Shown here piece after piece: positions 9,216 through 17,531 of a stretch of 64,000 nt of DNA. Origin of the DNA: an uncultured Fibrobacter sp. Lineage in GTDB: Bacteria > Fibrobacterota > Fibrobacteria > Fibrobacterales > Fibrobacteraceae. Made by a program: the position numbers and the translations under genes. Below the pieces are notes generated by a model, which was given only the letters and a program-made list of their open reading frames with translations, did no database searches and had not been told where the DNA came from. The DNA is taken from the NCBI RefSeq assembly GCF_900316465.1, contig NZ_ONDD01000010.1, forward strand, positions 1-64,000, given 5' to 3'. The stretch's first letter is position 1; the number at the start of each line of letters is the position of its first letter.

Positions 9216-10220
9216 TTAATCTAGATTCGTGCCGACACCAAATATATAGAAATCGCCTTTTTTCCCAGATCTACCTTGGAATTCAATTACAACATTGACT
9301 AGGTGCCGAGCAGCCTTTTCACCAACCATTTCTGGTTCCCAACCTTCCAATTTGGATCCCCACCCCGAACGCCTAAACTTGCTCCATTCAAAGCACCGAG
9401 AAGTTCCAGAACTAGGCTTACCCAAAAATACTTTTGGCACATCATGTTCTAAAACCTGGTTGAGCGAATCACCTAAATCAAGCAGTAAAGAGGCTTCAAT
9501 TTCAGAAGAGTAAGCCAGGCATATTCCTGTCCAGTTGGAAACATCAACCGGCACCGAATTACCCGCACTATCCTTGGCGATTCTAAAACCAACCCTCACG
9601 AACGGCTCATATGACAATTTACCCTCATCAAGTGTAATCGTCCCACGAATGCCCTGGTACATGTCCAACATCGGGAGGAACGACCCATCATCACCCAAAT
9701 CAACAGACCATTCAATCGTCGACTTACCACCTTCCGCGGAATCAAGTTCCCAGAACCAGGAACCATCCGCAACCACCCCCTTCGGCCACGTTGAATCAGC
9801 ATATAACCCCGTTTTAACTGATTCCTCAAAATCCCAGGGATCCCATAAATCTCCACCACCGGCGCCACCACACGGTCCATTATTGGCTTTGCACAAGACC
9901 ATGTAGGACGAGGAACTGCTCAAGGGTTCGTCAGGAATACTGGACGACATTGGAATTTCAGAGCTCGATGACAACACCGGAATTTCCGAACTCGATGACA
10001 ACACCGGAATTTCCGAACTCGAGGAGACTTCAACAACATCGCCGGAGGAACTGCTTTGAACTACCGTTTCAGAACTATTCGGAATATCAAATTCAGAGCT
10101 TGAAGAAAGTTCCGCAAGCGTATTCGGTTCTACCGACGTTCCGCCGACAGCCGACTCATCGGCGCAGCCCACAAACGCAGCAGCCATTGCTGCGAAAACT
10201 ATATAAAAGTTCGGTTTCAT
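9216..10220 (-). CDS. Ser-linker lipoprotein, unknown function
   Basis: 334 residues. A lipoprotein signal (AAAFVGCADES) gives a lipidated Cys near residue 19. Residues about 35-105 are a Ser-rich spacer containing a 9-residue repeat (EIPVLSSSS). The globular part (residues ~110-334, WDPWDFEESVKTGLYAD onward) is Trp- and Gly-rich and looks like a beta-sandwich. It has Cys residues at CKANNGPCGG and a CIA30/carbohydrate-binding feel, though no family could be named. The start follows GGAGGCATGAG and lies 1 base from the stop of the upstream regulator gene, so the two form an operon. It is probably displayed on the cell surface and controlled with, or by, that regulator. Confidence 0.7.
   Translation of the reverse strand: MKPNFYIVFAAMAAAFVGCADESAVGGTSVEPNTLAELSSSSEFDIPNSSETVVQSSSSGDVVEVSSSSEIPVLSSSSEIPVLSSSSEIPMSSSIPDEPLSSSSSYMVLCKANNGPCGGAGGGDLWDPWDFEESVKTGLYADSTWPKGVVADGSWFWELDSAEGGKSTIEWSVDLGDDGSFLPMLDMYQGIRGTITLDEGKLSYEPFVRVGFRIAKDSAGNSVPVDVSNWTGICLAYSSEIEASLLLDLGDSLNQVLEHDVPKVFLGKPSSGTSRCFEWSKFRRSGWGSKLEGWEPEMVGEKAARHLVNVVIEFQGRSGKKGDFYIFGVGTNLD
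9952..10023 (-). repeat. 27-bp coding tandem repeat in Ser linker
   Basis: About two and a half copies of a 27-base unit (GGAATTTCCGAACTCGATG... on the plus strand) encode the EIPVLSSSS repeats. The copies are nearly identical, which suggests recent slippage or unequal exchange, so linker length may vary between strains. Confidence 0.8.
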
Positions 10221-10221
10221 C

Positions 10222-11055
10222 TCATGCCTCCTTGACTTCCTTGAGGTCCCTGCTAAGGGGGAACAGTTGTAAATTCAGTCTATAAACCTGCGAAATGTCT
10301 TTACATTCCGAAGCGATTGCCACAATTTTTTTGCGGCAGGCATCGAGTTCTTCGACAATTTTTTCGTAGGCTTCGCGATTAACGCCCATGGTAACGCCAG
10401 TGACGTTGCGTTCGTTCGCCGTAAAACGGTCCAGAGAATCAATGGCCAGGTTGCCCATTTCACGGTGCATCGCACGAATCGCAAGCGGCAATCCTTCTTT
10501 GGAGCCTTCCACTGATTTTTCAGTTTGTTCGTAAACGTTTTCTGTCGTCTGCTTCAAGAATCCGGTCCGCTCCAAAAACTGCAGCGACTTGCGAACTTCT
10601 AGAGCCGAGACTTCTTGAGTACACATCTTGGCAATTTCACCCGGCATGGCCCCCGGCATCATGGGAGCAAGTTCACGCACCACCGGATTTTTCCAAGTCT
10701 CATAATATTCGAACGCATCCTTGTCGACAACACGTACTTTGTGCGAAAGCGCCATCGACTGCATTTGTTCCAGGTACTTTTTCTTTTGGTCGTCTTTTCT
10801 AGCGTTTCCGAATTGGACCATCGCCTCAAAGTAGGTTTCCTCATGCCCCACAAGCCCCATCGCCCGCGCCACGCGACCCATGGTCACTTTACTCAGATTG
10901 CTTTTTCCTTCGCAAACCAATTTAAGGTAAGTAGGCGAAGTGAAACCGGCAATCTTTGCAAATTCACGCCACGAAAACGCAGAAGTCCTTTTGCGTTCTT
11001 CATAGTAATCACTCATGAAGGCGTGATAATCTTGATATTCTACAATCGGTTTCAT
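10222..11055 (-). CDS. TIGR02147/DUF4423-family putative transcriptional regulator
   Basis: 277 residues. The N-terminus (VEYQDYHAFMSDYYEERKR...FSWREFAKIAGFTSPTYLKLVCEGKSNLS) is the hallmark of TIGR02147 proteins, a paralogous family of Fibrobacter and some Bdellovibrio. It contains a Cro-like helix-turn-helix at about residues 25-65, with a C-terminal DUF4423-type helical region. The ATG at 11055 is chosen over 11085 because a TATATTTG box ends 6 bases upstream. The stop is followed after one base by the Ser-linker lipoprotein. The DNA-binding role is inferred from the fold; its target and signal are unknown. Confidence 0.85.
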   Translation of the reverse strand: MKPIVEYQDYHAFMSDYYEERKRTSAFSWREFAKIAGFTSPTYLKLVCEGKSNLSKVTMGRVARAMGLVGHEETYFEAMVQFGNARKDDQKKKYLEQMQSMALSHKVRVVDKDAFEYYETWKNPVVRELAPMMPGAMPGEIAKMCTQEVSALEVRKSLQFLERTGFLKQTTENVYEQTEKSVEGSKEGLPLAIRAMHREMGNLAIDSLDRFTANERNVTGVTMGVNREAYEKIVEELDACRKKIVAIASECKDISQVYRLNLQLFPLSRDLKEVKEA

Positions 11056-11061
11056 ACATCT

Positions 11062-11069
11062 CAAATATA
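11062..11069 (-). promoter_or_regulatory. TATATTTG -7 box for the TIGR02147 operon
   Basis: Minus-strand TATATTTG lies 6 bases before the ATG at 11055. The ~170 bases upstream to 11220 are AT-rich with no gene, and hold the maeB terminator at their far end. Confidence 0.5.
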
Positions 11070-11188
11070 TACTCTTCAAAACCAAAAGTCAATAGTTCAT
11101 AGTACAAAATTTTATTTTTTATTCAATTTTTAGCATTTTCAGTCGAATTAAAAACGAGTTTCATTAATATATGATACACTTGTGTCAT

Positions 11189-11218
11189 AAAAATCGCCGC
11201 GAGGGTTCCCGCGGCGAC
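11189..11218 (-). terminator. Rho-independent terminator of maeB
   Basis: On the minus strand TCGCCGCGG and its complement form a GC-rich stem around GAACCC, followed by TTTTT. It begins 25 bases after the maeB stop. Confidence 0.9.
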
Positions 11219-11242
11219 TGAATCAGGCTTTAAGCCCCCAAA

Positions 11243-13564
11243 TTACCACATCTTGTCGAACTTTTTGCGGCTCTTTTCTTCGTCCTTCTTTTCCTGAACG
11301 ATAGCGTCAATCACGGCGGCAACCGTCAGGTTGAAGATATCATGCACAGAGGCGTCGGTGTCGGTAAAGTGAACCGGCTTGTTCAAGCCCATCTGCACAG
11401 GACCAATGGATTCGCCCACGCCCATTTCCAAGAGCATCTTGCAAGTGGTATTTGCAGAAGAGAGGCAAGGGAAGATGAGCGTATTGACCGTCTGACCCTT
11501 GATCTTGTTGAACGGATACTTGGTGTCGCGCAGGTCCTTATCGAGAGCCACGTTCACCTGCATTTCGCCGTCAATCACGTAATCCGGATACTGTTCGTGA
11601 ATCAAGCGCACCGCTTCGCGGGCTGTGTTGGACGTTCCGCGCGGAGCTCCCTTGTCGCTACCGAAGTTCGCGTAGCTGAGCATAGCCATCACAGGTTCGT
11701 GAGCAAAGAAGCGCACGGCGTCGTGAGTGAGCTTCACGATATCCACGAGCGTTTCGGCATCGGGGTCGCGGTTCACCAGCGTATCGGCCAGGAAGAACGT
11801 ACCCTTGCGAGTGCTCAAAATGTGCATAGCGCCGAAGTGCTTGTATTCTTCGCGGATACCGATGATTTCCTTGGCGAGTTCAATCGTTTCGGAATACTTG
11901 GAGTAACCACCGGAAATGAGGGCGTCAGCATCGCCAACCTTCACCATCATCATACCGAAGTGGTTCGGTTCAAACATGTCGTCGCGGGCTTCGTCGAGCG
12001 TCACACCGTTACGGCCGTTTTCTTCGGCGTAGATTTCAGCATACTTGCGACGGCGTTCGAATTCTTCCGGAGAACGCGGGTTCACAATCTTGATGCCCGT
12101 AAGGTCGAGCTGTTCGCGCTGGGCAATAATCTGAATACGTTCGGGGTTACCGAGCAGAATCGGGTGTGCAACGCCTTCGGTCTTGGCCTGCACCGCAGCC
12201 TTGAGCATGTTGAGGTTGCTTTCGGCAAACACCACGCGCTTCGGGTTGCTGCGGGCCGTATCACTGAACTGACGGATAAGCTTGTTATCGTAGCCCATCA
12301 TGTCGCGCAGACGGTCATAGTAGGCATCCCAATCGGTAATGGGCTTGCGGGCCACGCCACTTTCGATAGCGGCCTTAGCCACAGCGATAGACACGTCGGT
12401 CAACAGGCGCGGATCCAGCGGCTTCGGAATCAAGTATTCCTTACCGAAGGTAAAGCGCTGGGAGTTGTAAGCAATGTTCACCACATCCGGAACCGGCTTG
12501 TGGGCAAGAGCAGCAATGGCGCGCACGGCGGCGTGCTTCATGTGTTCGTTGATGCAGGTAGCGCGAACGTCGAGGGCGCCACGGAAAATGTACGGGAAAC
12601 CAATAACGTTGTTTACCTGATTCGGATAGTCGCTGCGGCCCGTTGCAAAAATCAAGTCGCCACGGCTTGCCATGGCTTCTTCGTAGCTGATTTCGGGGTT
12701 CGGGTTGGCGAGAGCGAAAACAATCGGCTGGTCAGCCATGCTGCGGACCATTTCACGAGTCAGGACGTTAGCCTTGGAGAGGCCGACGAACACATCGGCG
12801 CCCTTCATGGCGTCTTCGAGCGTTTCGATATCGGTGCGGTCGGTCGCAAAGAAAGCCTTCGCTTCGGTAAGGCCCTTGCGGTCCTTGCGAATAACACCCT
12901 TACTGTCGCACATCACCAAGTTTTCTTTCTTGAGACCGAGCGACAAGTAGAGTCGCGTGCAGGCGCAAGCGGCTGCACCCGCACCGTTCACCACCATCTT
13001 CACGTTGCGAATGCTCTTGCCAGCCACTTCGATTGCGTTCAAGAGGCCTGCAGAAGAAATGATAGCCGTACCGTGCTGGTCATCGTGCATCACGGGGATA
13101 TCAAGTTCAGCCTTCAAGGTATCTTCGATTTCGAAGCATTCCGGAGCCTTGATGTCTTCGAGGTTGATGCCGCCGAACGTCGGGGCAATACCCTTCACGA
13201 TTTCGATAAACTTCTTCGGATCTTTTTCGTTGATTTCGATGTCGAACACATCGATGCCAGCGTAAATCTTGAAGAGGAGAGCCTTACCTTCCATCACCGG
13301 CTTACCAGCGAGGGCGCCAATGTCGCCGAGGCCAAGCACTGCCGTACCGTTACTGATCACAGCAACGAGGTTTCCCTTACCGGTGTATTCGTAAGCGAGG
13401 TTGTTATCCTTTTCAATTTCCAAGCAAGGAGCAGCTACACCCGGAGTGTATGCAAGGCCCAAGTCGGTCTGCGTGCTATGCGGCTTGGTCGGCACGATTT
13501 CGATTTTGCCGGGCTTGCCCATGGCGTGGTATTCGAGAGCTTTTTCTTTTAAATCCTTGCTCAT
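11243..13564 (-). CDS. maeB: NADP-dependent malic enzyme with phosphotransacetylase-like domain
   Basis: 773 residues, the usual length of MaeB-type malic enzymes, which convert malate to pyruvate, CO2 and NAD(P)H in the cytoplasm. The N-terminal ~430 residues hold the malic domain (AYTPGVAAPCLEIEKD, GNLVAVISNGTAVLGLGDIG, the metal-site segment MHDDQHGTA) and the NAD(P)-binding motif (VVNGAGAAACAC). Residues ~430-773 are a phosphate acetyltransferase-like domain (RVVFAESN...ILLGNPERI, DALISGGYSKYSETI), regulatory in known MaeB. AAGGAG lies before the ATG. A TATTTTTG box at 13621-13628 gives a leader of ~50 bases. The gene is monocistronic. In succinate-producing fibrobacters it could supply NADPH. 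Confidence 0.93.
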   Translation of the reverse strand: MSKDLKEKALEYHAMGKPGKIEIVPTKPHSTQTDLGLAYTPGVAAPCLEIEKDNNLAYEYTGKGNLVAVISNGTAVLGLGDIGALAGKPVMEGKALLFKIYAGIDVFDIEINEKDPKKFIEIVKGIAPTFGGINLEDIKAPECFEIEDTLKAELDIPVMHDDQHGTAIISSAGLLNAIEVAGKSIRNVKMVVNGAGAAACACTRLYLSLGLKKENLVMCDSKGVIRKDRKGLTEAKAFFATDRTDIETLEDAMKGADVFVGLSKANVLTREMVRSMADQPIVFALANPNPEISYEEAMASRGDLIFATGRSDYPNQVNNVIGFPYIFRGALDVRATCINEHMKHAAVRAIAALAHKPVPDVVNIAYNSQRFTFGKEYLIPKPLDPRLLTDVSIAVAKAAIESGVARKPITDWDAYYDRLRDMMGYDNKLIRQFSDTARSNPKRVVFAESNLNMLKAAVQAKTEGVAHPILLGNPERIQIIAQREQLDLTGIKIVNPRSPEEFERRRKYAEIYAEENGRNGVTLDEARDDMFEPNHFGMMMVKVGDADALISGGYSKYSETIELAKEIIGIREEYKHFGAMHILSTRKGTFFLADTLVNRDPDAETLVDIVKLTHDAVRFFAHEPVMAMLSYANFGSDKGAPRGTSNTAREAVRLIHEQYPDYVIDGEMQVNVALDKDLRDTKYPFNKIKGQTVNTLIFPCLSSANTTCKMLLEMGVGESIGPVQMGLNKPVHFTDTDASVHDIFNLTVAAVIDAIVQEKKDEEKSRKKFDKMW

Positions 13565-13620
13565 TCTTTTCTCCTTGTTTTCGCCAGCATCTAAAGCCGC
13601 GAAAGTTCAATTTTCGGGCG

Positions 13621-13628
13621 CAAAAATA
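13621..13628 (-). promoter_or_regulatory. TATTTTTG -7 box for maeB
   Basis: Minus-strand TATTTTTG fits TAnnTTTG exactly and lies 56 bases before the maeB ATG. Confidence 0.4.
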
Positions 13629-13746
13629 GAAAAAAGAAAGGGTACTGTAAAGATTTCAATACCCATTTAAGAAAGATGTATTTTTTAGCCGTCCAAAGGG
13701 AGCCGAAACGCCCTTTTTAGGCCGCTTTTTACTATTAGATTCGTGA

Positions 13747-13781
13747 GCAACAAGCGCCTCGTATTAACGAGGCGTGGTTGC
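13747..13781. repeat. inverted-repeat element downstream of nadC
   Basis: The gap 13565-13833 holds no convincing gene. It contains a hairpin made of GCAAC/GTTGC and CGCCTCG/CGAGGCG around TATTAA. There is no T-run, so it is not a standard terminator. It may be a REP-like palindrome or an RNA 3'-end structure. Confidence 0.45.
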
Positions 13782-13833
13782 GAGAGTGAGCGCTATGGGG
13801 ACGTACTTAACTAGATTGGGCGCGAACGGTCTG

Positions 13834-14697
13834 TTATATTCTCATCGAAATGTCGAGAGCCTTTACACTATGTGTAAGAGCGCCGACCGAAATATAGTCA
13901 AGACCCAGGGTCGCGATTTCCTTGGCGCGTTCAAGCGTCATGTTGCCGGAACCTTCGACCAGGCACTTGTCGCCGCTTTCCTTGATAATCTTCAAAGCTT
14001 CGGCCATCATTTCATTGCTCATGTTGTCAAGCATGATCACGTCGACACCCTTGTTCAAGAGTGCGCGCAATTGGTCAAAATTTTCGACTTCCATTTCGAC
14101 CATCAAGTTCTGCTTGTTGTTCTTCTTCACCACTTCAAGAGCTTCGAGAACGCCACCAGCTGCAGCAATGTGGTTGTCCTTCACGAGCACCATGTCAAAG
14201 AGACCCATGCGGTGGTTGGAACCGCCACCCACGCGAACGGCGTACTTCTGCAAAGTGCGGAAACCGGGAACCGTCTTGCGGGTATCGAGAACCTTGGTCT
14301 TGCCAGCCTTCAAAGCTTCCTGGAAAGTATGGGCAACCGTTGCCACACCGGAAAGCTGCTGGATAAAATTCAAAAGCGTACGTTCACCCGTCAAGAGTTC
14401 GTGAGTCGTGCCATCCATTTCGGCAATCAGGTCACCCTTCTTCACGACATCGCCGTCTTTCTTGTGGAGCGTCACCTTCACGTTTGCCTTGAGTTCCTGG
14501 AACACAAGTTCAATCACCGGAAGGCCTGCGAGCACGCCGTCTTCCTTGGCAATCAGGCGAGCATGTTGCTTCTGGTCGGCAGGAATCGTCCATTCGCTCG
14601 TTACGTCGCCCGTGCGAACGTCTTCGGCAAGCGCGAGACGAATCATGGTCAAAGCATCTTCGGTCGGAAAAATCGGAGTCGAATTGTCGCCGTACAT
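13834..14697 (-). CDS. nadC: nicotinate-nucleotide pyrophosphorylase (quinolinate phosphoribosyltransferase)
   Basis: 287 residues, normal for NadC, which converts quinolinate and PRPP to nicotinate mononucleotide in NAD synthesis. Visible family motifs are the N-terminal ALAEDVRTGDVTS, LLTGERTLLNFIQQLSGVAT, the DTRKTVPGFRTLQKYAVRVGGGSNHRMGL signature and the C-terminal EGSGNMTLE...GLDYISVGALTHS. It overlaps the upstream sugar transferase gene by one base (TAATG), so it is translationally coupled to an unrelated envelope function. The partner nadA lies ~42 kb away at 56287; nadB is not in the window. Confidence 0.95.
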   Translation of the reverse strand: MYGDNSTPIFPTEDALTMIRLALAEDVRTGDVTSEWTIPADQKQHARLIAKEDGVLAGLPVIELVFQELKANVKVTLHKKDGDVVKKGDLIAEMDGTTHELLTGERTLLNFIQQLSGVATVAHTFQEALKAGKTKVLDTRKTVPGFRTLQKYAVRVGGGSNHRMGLFDMVLVKDNHIAAAGGVLEALEVVKKNNKQNLMVEMEVENFDQLRALLNKGVDVIMLDNMSNEMMAEALKIIKESGDKCLVEGSGNMTLERAKEIATLGLDYISVGALTHSVKALDISMRI

Positions 14698-16148
14698 TAC
14701 TGCGCTCCCTTACCAGTTAAAACAACATAAACAGTGCGCATCAGAATCTGGAAATCAAGCAACAAGCTCATGTTTTCGAAATAGTACATGTCGTACTGCA
14801 ACTTGATTTTCACGTCTTCGGTGCTAGTATCGTAATGGTGGCACACCTGAGCCCAACCGGTCAGACCCGGCTTCATTTTCAGGCGGCTAATATAGAACGG
14901 TATTTCTTCACGAAGCTTGGCAATGAACACGGCACGTTCCGGGCGCGGGCCCACCATGCTCATGTCGCCTTTAAGCACACACAAAATCTGCGGAAGTTCA
15001 TCGATACGGGTCTTGCGCAAGAACTTGCCCACCTTGGTAATGCGGGGGTCGTCCTTGGTGGCCCACTGGGCACCAAACTTTTCGGCATCGGTACGCATGG
15101 TGCGGAACTTAAAGACCGTAAACGGCTTGCCATACAGGCCAATGCGTTCCTGGGAATAAAACACCGGGCCATGGTCTTCAAGCTTGATTGCAATAGCGGC
15201 GAGCACGCATATCGGGAACGAAATAATTCCGAGGAAGGCGCCAAACAGAATATCAATTACACGTTTCACGCGCACCTGCCACAGGGGCATGGTAAACGCG
15301 AACAGTTCCTGCAATTCAAAGCCGTAAACCAAGTTTGCCTTGAACTGGCCGTTAATCACGCCGTAAAGTTCGGGCACCAGGTAAATGTGAACCGGCTGGT
15401 CGCAAACCCACACGAGCACGCGCATAATTTCTTGCGGCGAAGAACTTTCGTGCGCAATAATAATGCCCGTTACCTTGTACTTCTTAATGAGCGAAGCAAG
15501 GTCTGCATACTTGCCAAGCACCGGAACATTTGCAAACTCATGTTCCATCACCTGGAAGCGTTCATCGACAAAGCCCACCACTCGCTGACCGCGTTCTGGA
15601 GTCTTTGCCAAAGCTTCGGCAATCTTTTTACCGGCTTCGGTTGCACCCAGCACCAGAATGTTATTCGCGCCAAAGCCAAGGCTCAAAAGCCTGCGCAGGC
15701 AGCGGTAAATGACCATTCTAAAGAGAATCACCAGGAACAGCGCAAAGCCGCCATAAATAAAGATCCACGGGAATCGAGAACCGTAAAGGTAGCCTTGGTT
15801 GAGCGGTTCATTCACCATGACCTTACCGATAAATTCTGCGCCGAACAACACCGCGATTACAAGCACAATGCCAATGAGCACGGCACGTAACACGCGCAGA
15901 ATCTGGTGCGTACGCGACATTAACAGCCACGAACGGTAAAGACCAGCGCACGTGAACAGCACAAGCCAGCCCACATTGAGTATGAGACCCATGTGCCAAT
16001 ATTCGGCAAAAGTCTTGCTCGGGTCGAACTTGTCGGCAATCCAGCCACTGTGGAACTGCACCCAGAAGGCGAGTACAAAACAAATAGACAACGCCACGAA
16101 ATCCGACAGGATTACGAGAATGCGTTCCAATGTAGCGGCGCGAATCAT
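14697..16148 (-). CDS. polyprenyl glycosylphosphotransferase (exopolysaccharide initiating enzyme)
   Basis: 483 residues of the WbaP/undecaprenyl-phosphate sugar transferase type, which moves a sugar-1-phosphate onto a lipid carrier at the inner membrane. The N-terminal ~150 residues hold four to five transmembrane helices. A Rossmann-like domain follows (NNILVLGATEAGKKIAEAL), then a hydrophobic hairpin and the catalytic domain (KRVIDILFGAFLG, GPVFYSQERIG, FKFRTM, RKTRIDELPQ, MVGPRPE). TAATTTAG lies 7 bases before the ATG. It overlaps nadC by one base and follows hom by 44 bases. No other capsule genes adjoin it, so the sugar is unknown. Confidence 0.9.
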   Translation of the reverse strand: MIRAATLERILVILSDFVALSICFVLAFWVQFHSGWIADKFDPSKTFAEYWHMGLILNVGWLVLFTCAGLYRSWLLMSRTHQILRVLRAVLIGIVLVIAVLFGAEFIGKVMVNEPLNQGYLYGSRFPWIFIYGGFALFLVILFRMVIYRCLRRLLSLGFGANNILVLGATEAGKKIAEALAKTPERGQRVVGFVDERFQVMEHEFANVPVLGKYADLASLIKKYKVTGIIIAHESSSPQEIMRVLVWVCDQPVHIYLVPELYGVINGQFKANLVYGFELQELFAFTMPLWQVRVKRVIDILFGAFLGIISFPICVLAAIAIKLEDHGPVFYSQERIGLYGKPFTVFKFRTMRTDAEKFGAQWATKDDPRITKVGKFLRKTRIDELPQILCVLKGDMSMVGPRPERAVFIAKLREEIPFYISRLKMKPGLTGWAQVCHHYDTSTEDVKIKLQYDMYYFENMSLLLDFQILMRTVYVVLTGKGAQ

Positions 16149-16192
16149 AACAGCCCTAAATTACCAAATTACAGTTCTTGAGGTTTCCCGAA

Positions 16193-17482
16193 CTAGGCGA
16201 GGAAACGAATCACCTGGCTCTTTTCGACAATTTCGGGCAGGGCGTCAATGGCGTCCACAGCCTTCGAGGTCTTGCAATCCTGGGTCTTTTCGGTGATTAC
16301 CACAATAGAAACCTTACCCGGATCCTTCACGTTCTTCTGGATAATGGTTTCGATGGAAATCTTGTTTTCGGCCAGAATGCTGGTAATCTTGGCGAGCACA
16401 CCGCAAGCGTCACGAGAGGTGAAGCGCAAGTAGTAGCGGGCAGAGGTTTCCGAAATCGGAACGAGCGTTGCAGAGTTGTCGACGTTGAACCAGCCCATCG
16501 GGAGAGCCTTGCGCTTACCCTGATCCACAGAGCGGGCCAAGGAAACGAGGTCGGCTACGACAGCAGAAGCAGTCGGCAAGCGGCCTGCACCGGCGCCAGT
16601 CTGAACCGTTTCGCCCAGGTTGTCGCACTTCAGGTACACGGCATTGATTACGCCGTTCACGTTAGAGAGCAAGTTTTCGTTAGAAACGAAGCACGGATGG
16701 ACACGGGCGTCCACACGGTCACCGTCACGGTGATAAATGCCGAGGAGCTTCACGCAGCAGCCAAGTTCCTTGGCAAATGCGATATCCTGGGCGGTAATCT
16801 TGGAAATACCCGTCACGTGAATCTTTTCGAAGTCCACGCGGTGACCGCTGCAGAGGCTAGCAAGCAAGGCAGTCTTGTGAGCGGAGTCGATACCTTCGAT
16901 GTCGAAGGTCGGGTCAGCTTCGGCAAAGCCGAGCTTCTGGGCATCCTTCAGGACCACGTCGAAGTCCAGGCCTTCGTCGGCCATGCGGCTGAGGATGTAG
17001 TTACAAGTACCGTTGATGATGCAGCTCAGGTGTTCCACCGTAGAGCCGAGCAAGCCTTCCTGAAGGCTACGGATGATAGGAATGCCACCGCCAACGGCAG
17101 CTTCGAACAGCACATGCAGGCCGTTCTTGGCTGCAAGCGGGAAAATTTCGTGACCGTACTTGGCGAGGAGAGCCTTGTTGGCAGTCACCACATGCTTGCC
17201 GCTTTCGAGGGCAGCGAGGATCCACTTGCGCGGCATGTTGTAGCCACCGGCAAGTTCAACGAGCACGTCGATATCGTTACCGGCGATCATTTCGTCGGCG
17301 TTGGTCGAAACCTTGTAGCCCTTTGCCTTGTACGGGGCAACTTCTTCTTCGGACTTGGCGCAAATGCAAGCCAGTTCGAGTTCAACACCGAGCTTTTCCT
17401 TGTATTCAGCAATCTTCTGTTCCAGAATCTGAATAACACCGCCACCGACGGTTCCAGTACCAATAAGTCCAATACGCAGCAT
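16193..17482 (-). CDS. hom: homoserine dehydrogenase
   Basis: 429 residues, the standard monofunctional form. It reduces aspartate semialdehyde to homoserine for threonine and methionine. The N-terminal NAD(P)-binding motif is GLIGTGTVGGGV. The catalytic domain shows AAVGGGIPIIRSLQEGL, INGTCNYILSRM and GFAEADPTFDIEGIDSAHK. A C-terminal ACT domain (YYLRFTSRDACGVLAKITSIL) implies allosteric control, typically by threonine. RBS GGAG lies 8 bases before the ATG, with a TATATTTG box about 30 bases upstream. No aspartokinase or thrB/thrC adjoin it. Confidence 0.95.
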   Translation of the reverse strand: MLRIGLIGTGTVGGGVIQILEQKIAEYKEKLGVELELACICAKSEEEVAPYKAKGYKVSTNADEMIAGNDIDVLVELAGGYNMPRKWILAALESGKHVVTANKALLAKYGHEIFPLAAKNGLHVLFEAAVGGGIPIIRSLQEGLLGSTVEHLSCIINGTCNYILSRMADEGLDFDVVLKDAQKLGFAEADPTFDIEGIDSAHKTALLASLCSGHRVDFEKIHVTGISKITAQDIAFAKELGCCVKLLGIYHRDGDRVDARVHPCFVSNENLLSNVNGVINAVYLKCDNLGETVQTGAGAGRLPTASAVVADLVSLARSVDQGKRKALPMGWFNVDNSATLVPISETSARYYLRFTSRDACGVLAKITSILAENKISIETIIQKNVKDPGKVSIVVITEKTQDCKTSKAVDAIDALPEIVEKSQVIRFLA

Positions 17483-17513
17483 AGGGCGTCTCCATTTTAA
17501 ATTTTTACGCGCA

Positions 17514-17521
17514 CAAATATA
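17514..17521 (-). promoter_or_regulatory. TATATTTG -7 box for hom
   Basis: Minus-strand TATATTTG lies 31 bases before the hom ATG, just inside the gap that follows the giant surface protein's stop at 17532. Confidence 0.5.
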
Positions 17522-17531
17522 GAATTTTGCG

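Noticed and set aside
9952..10023. Regular repeats considered as a CRISPR array
   Set aside because: The repeats are contiguous, without spacers, in frame and encode a Ser-rich linker.
11342..13552. 736-codon frame opposite maeB
   Set aside because: Antisense shadow; the minus strand encodes an intact malic enzyme.
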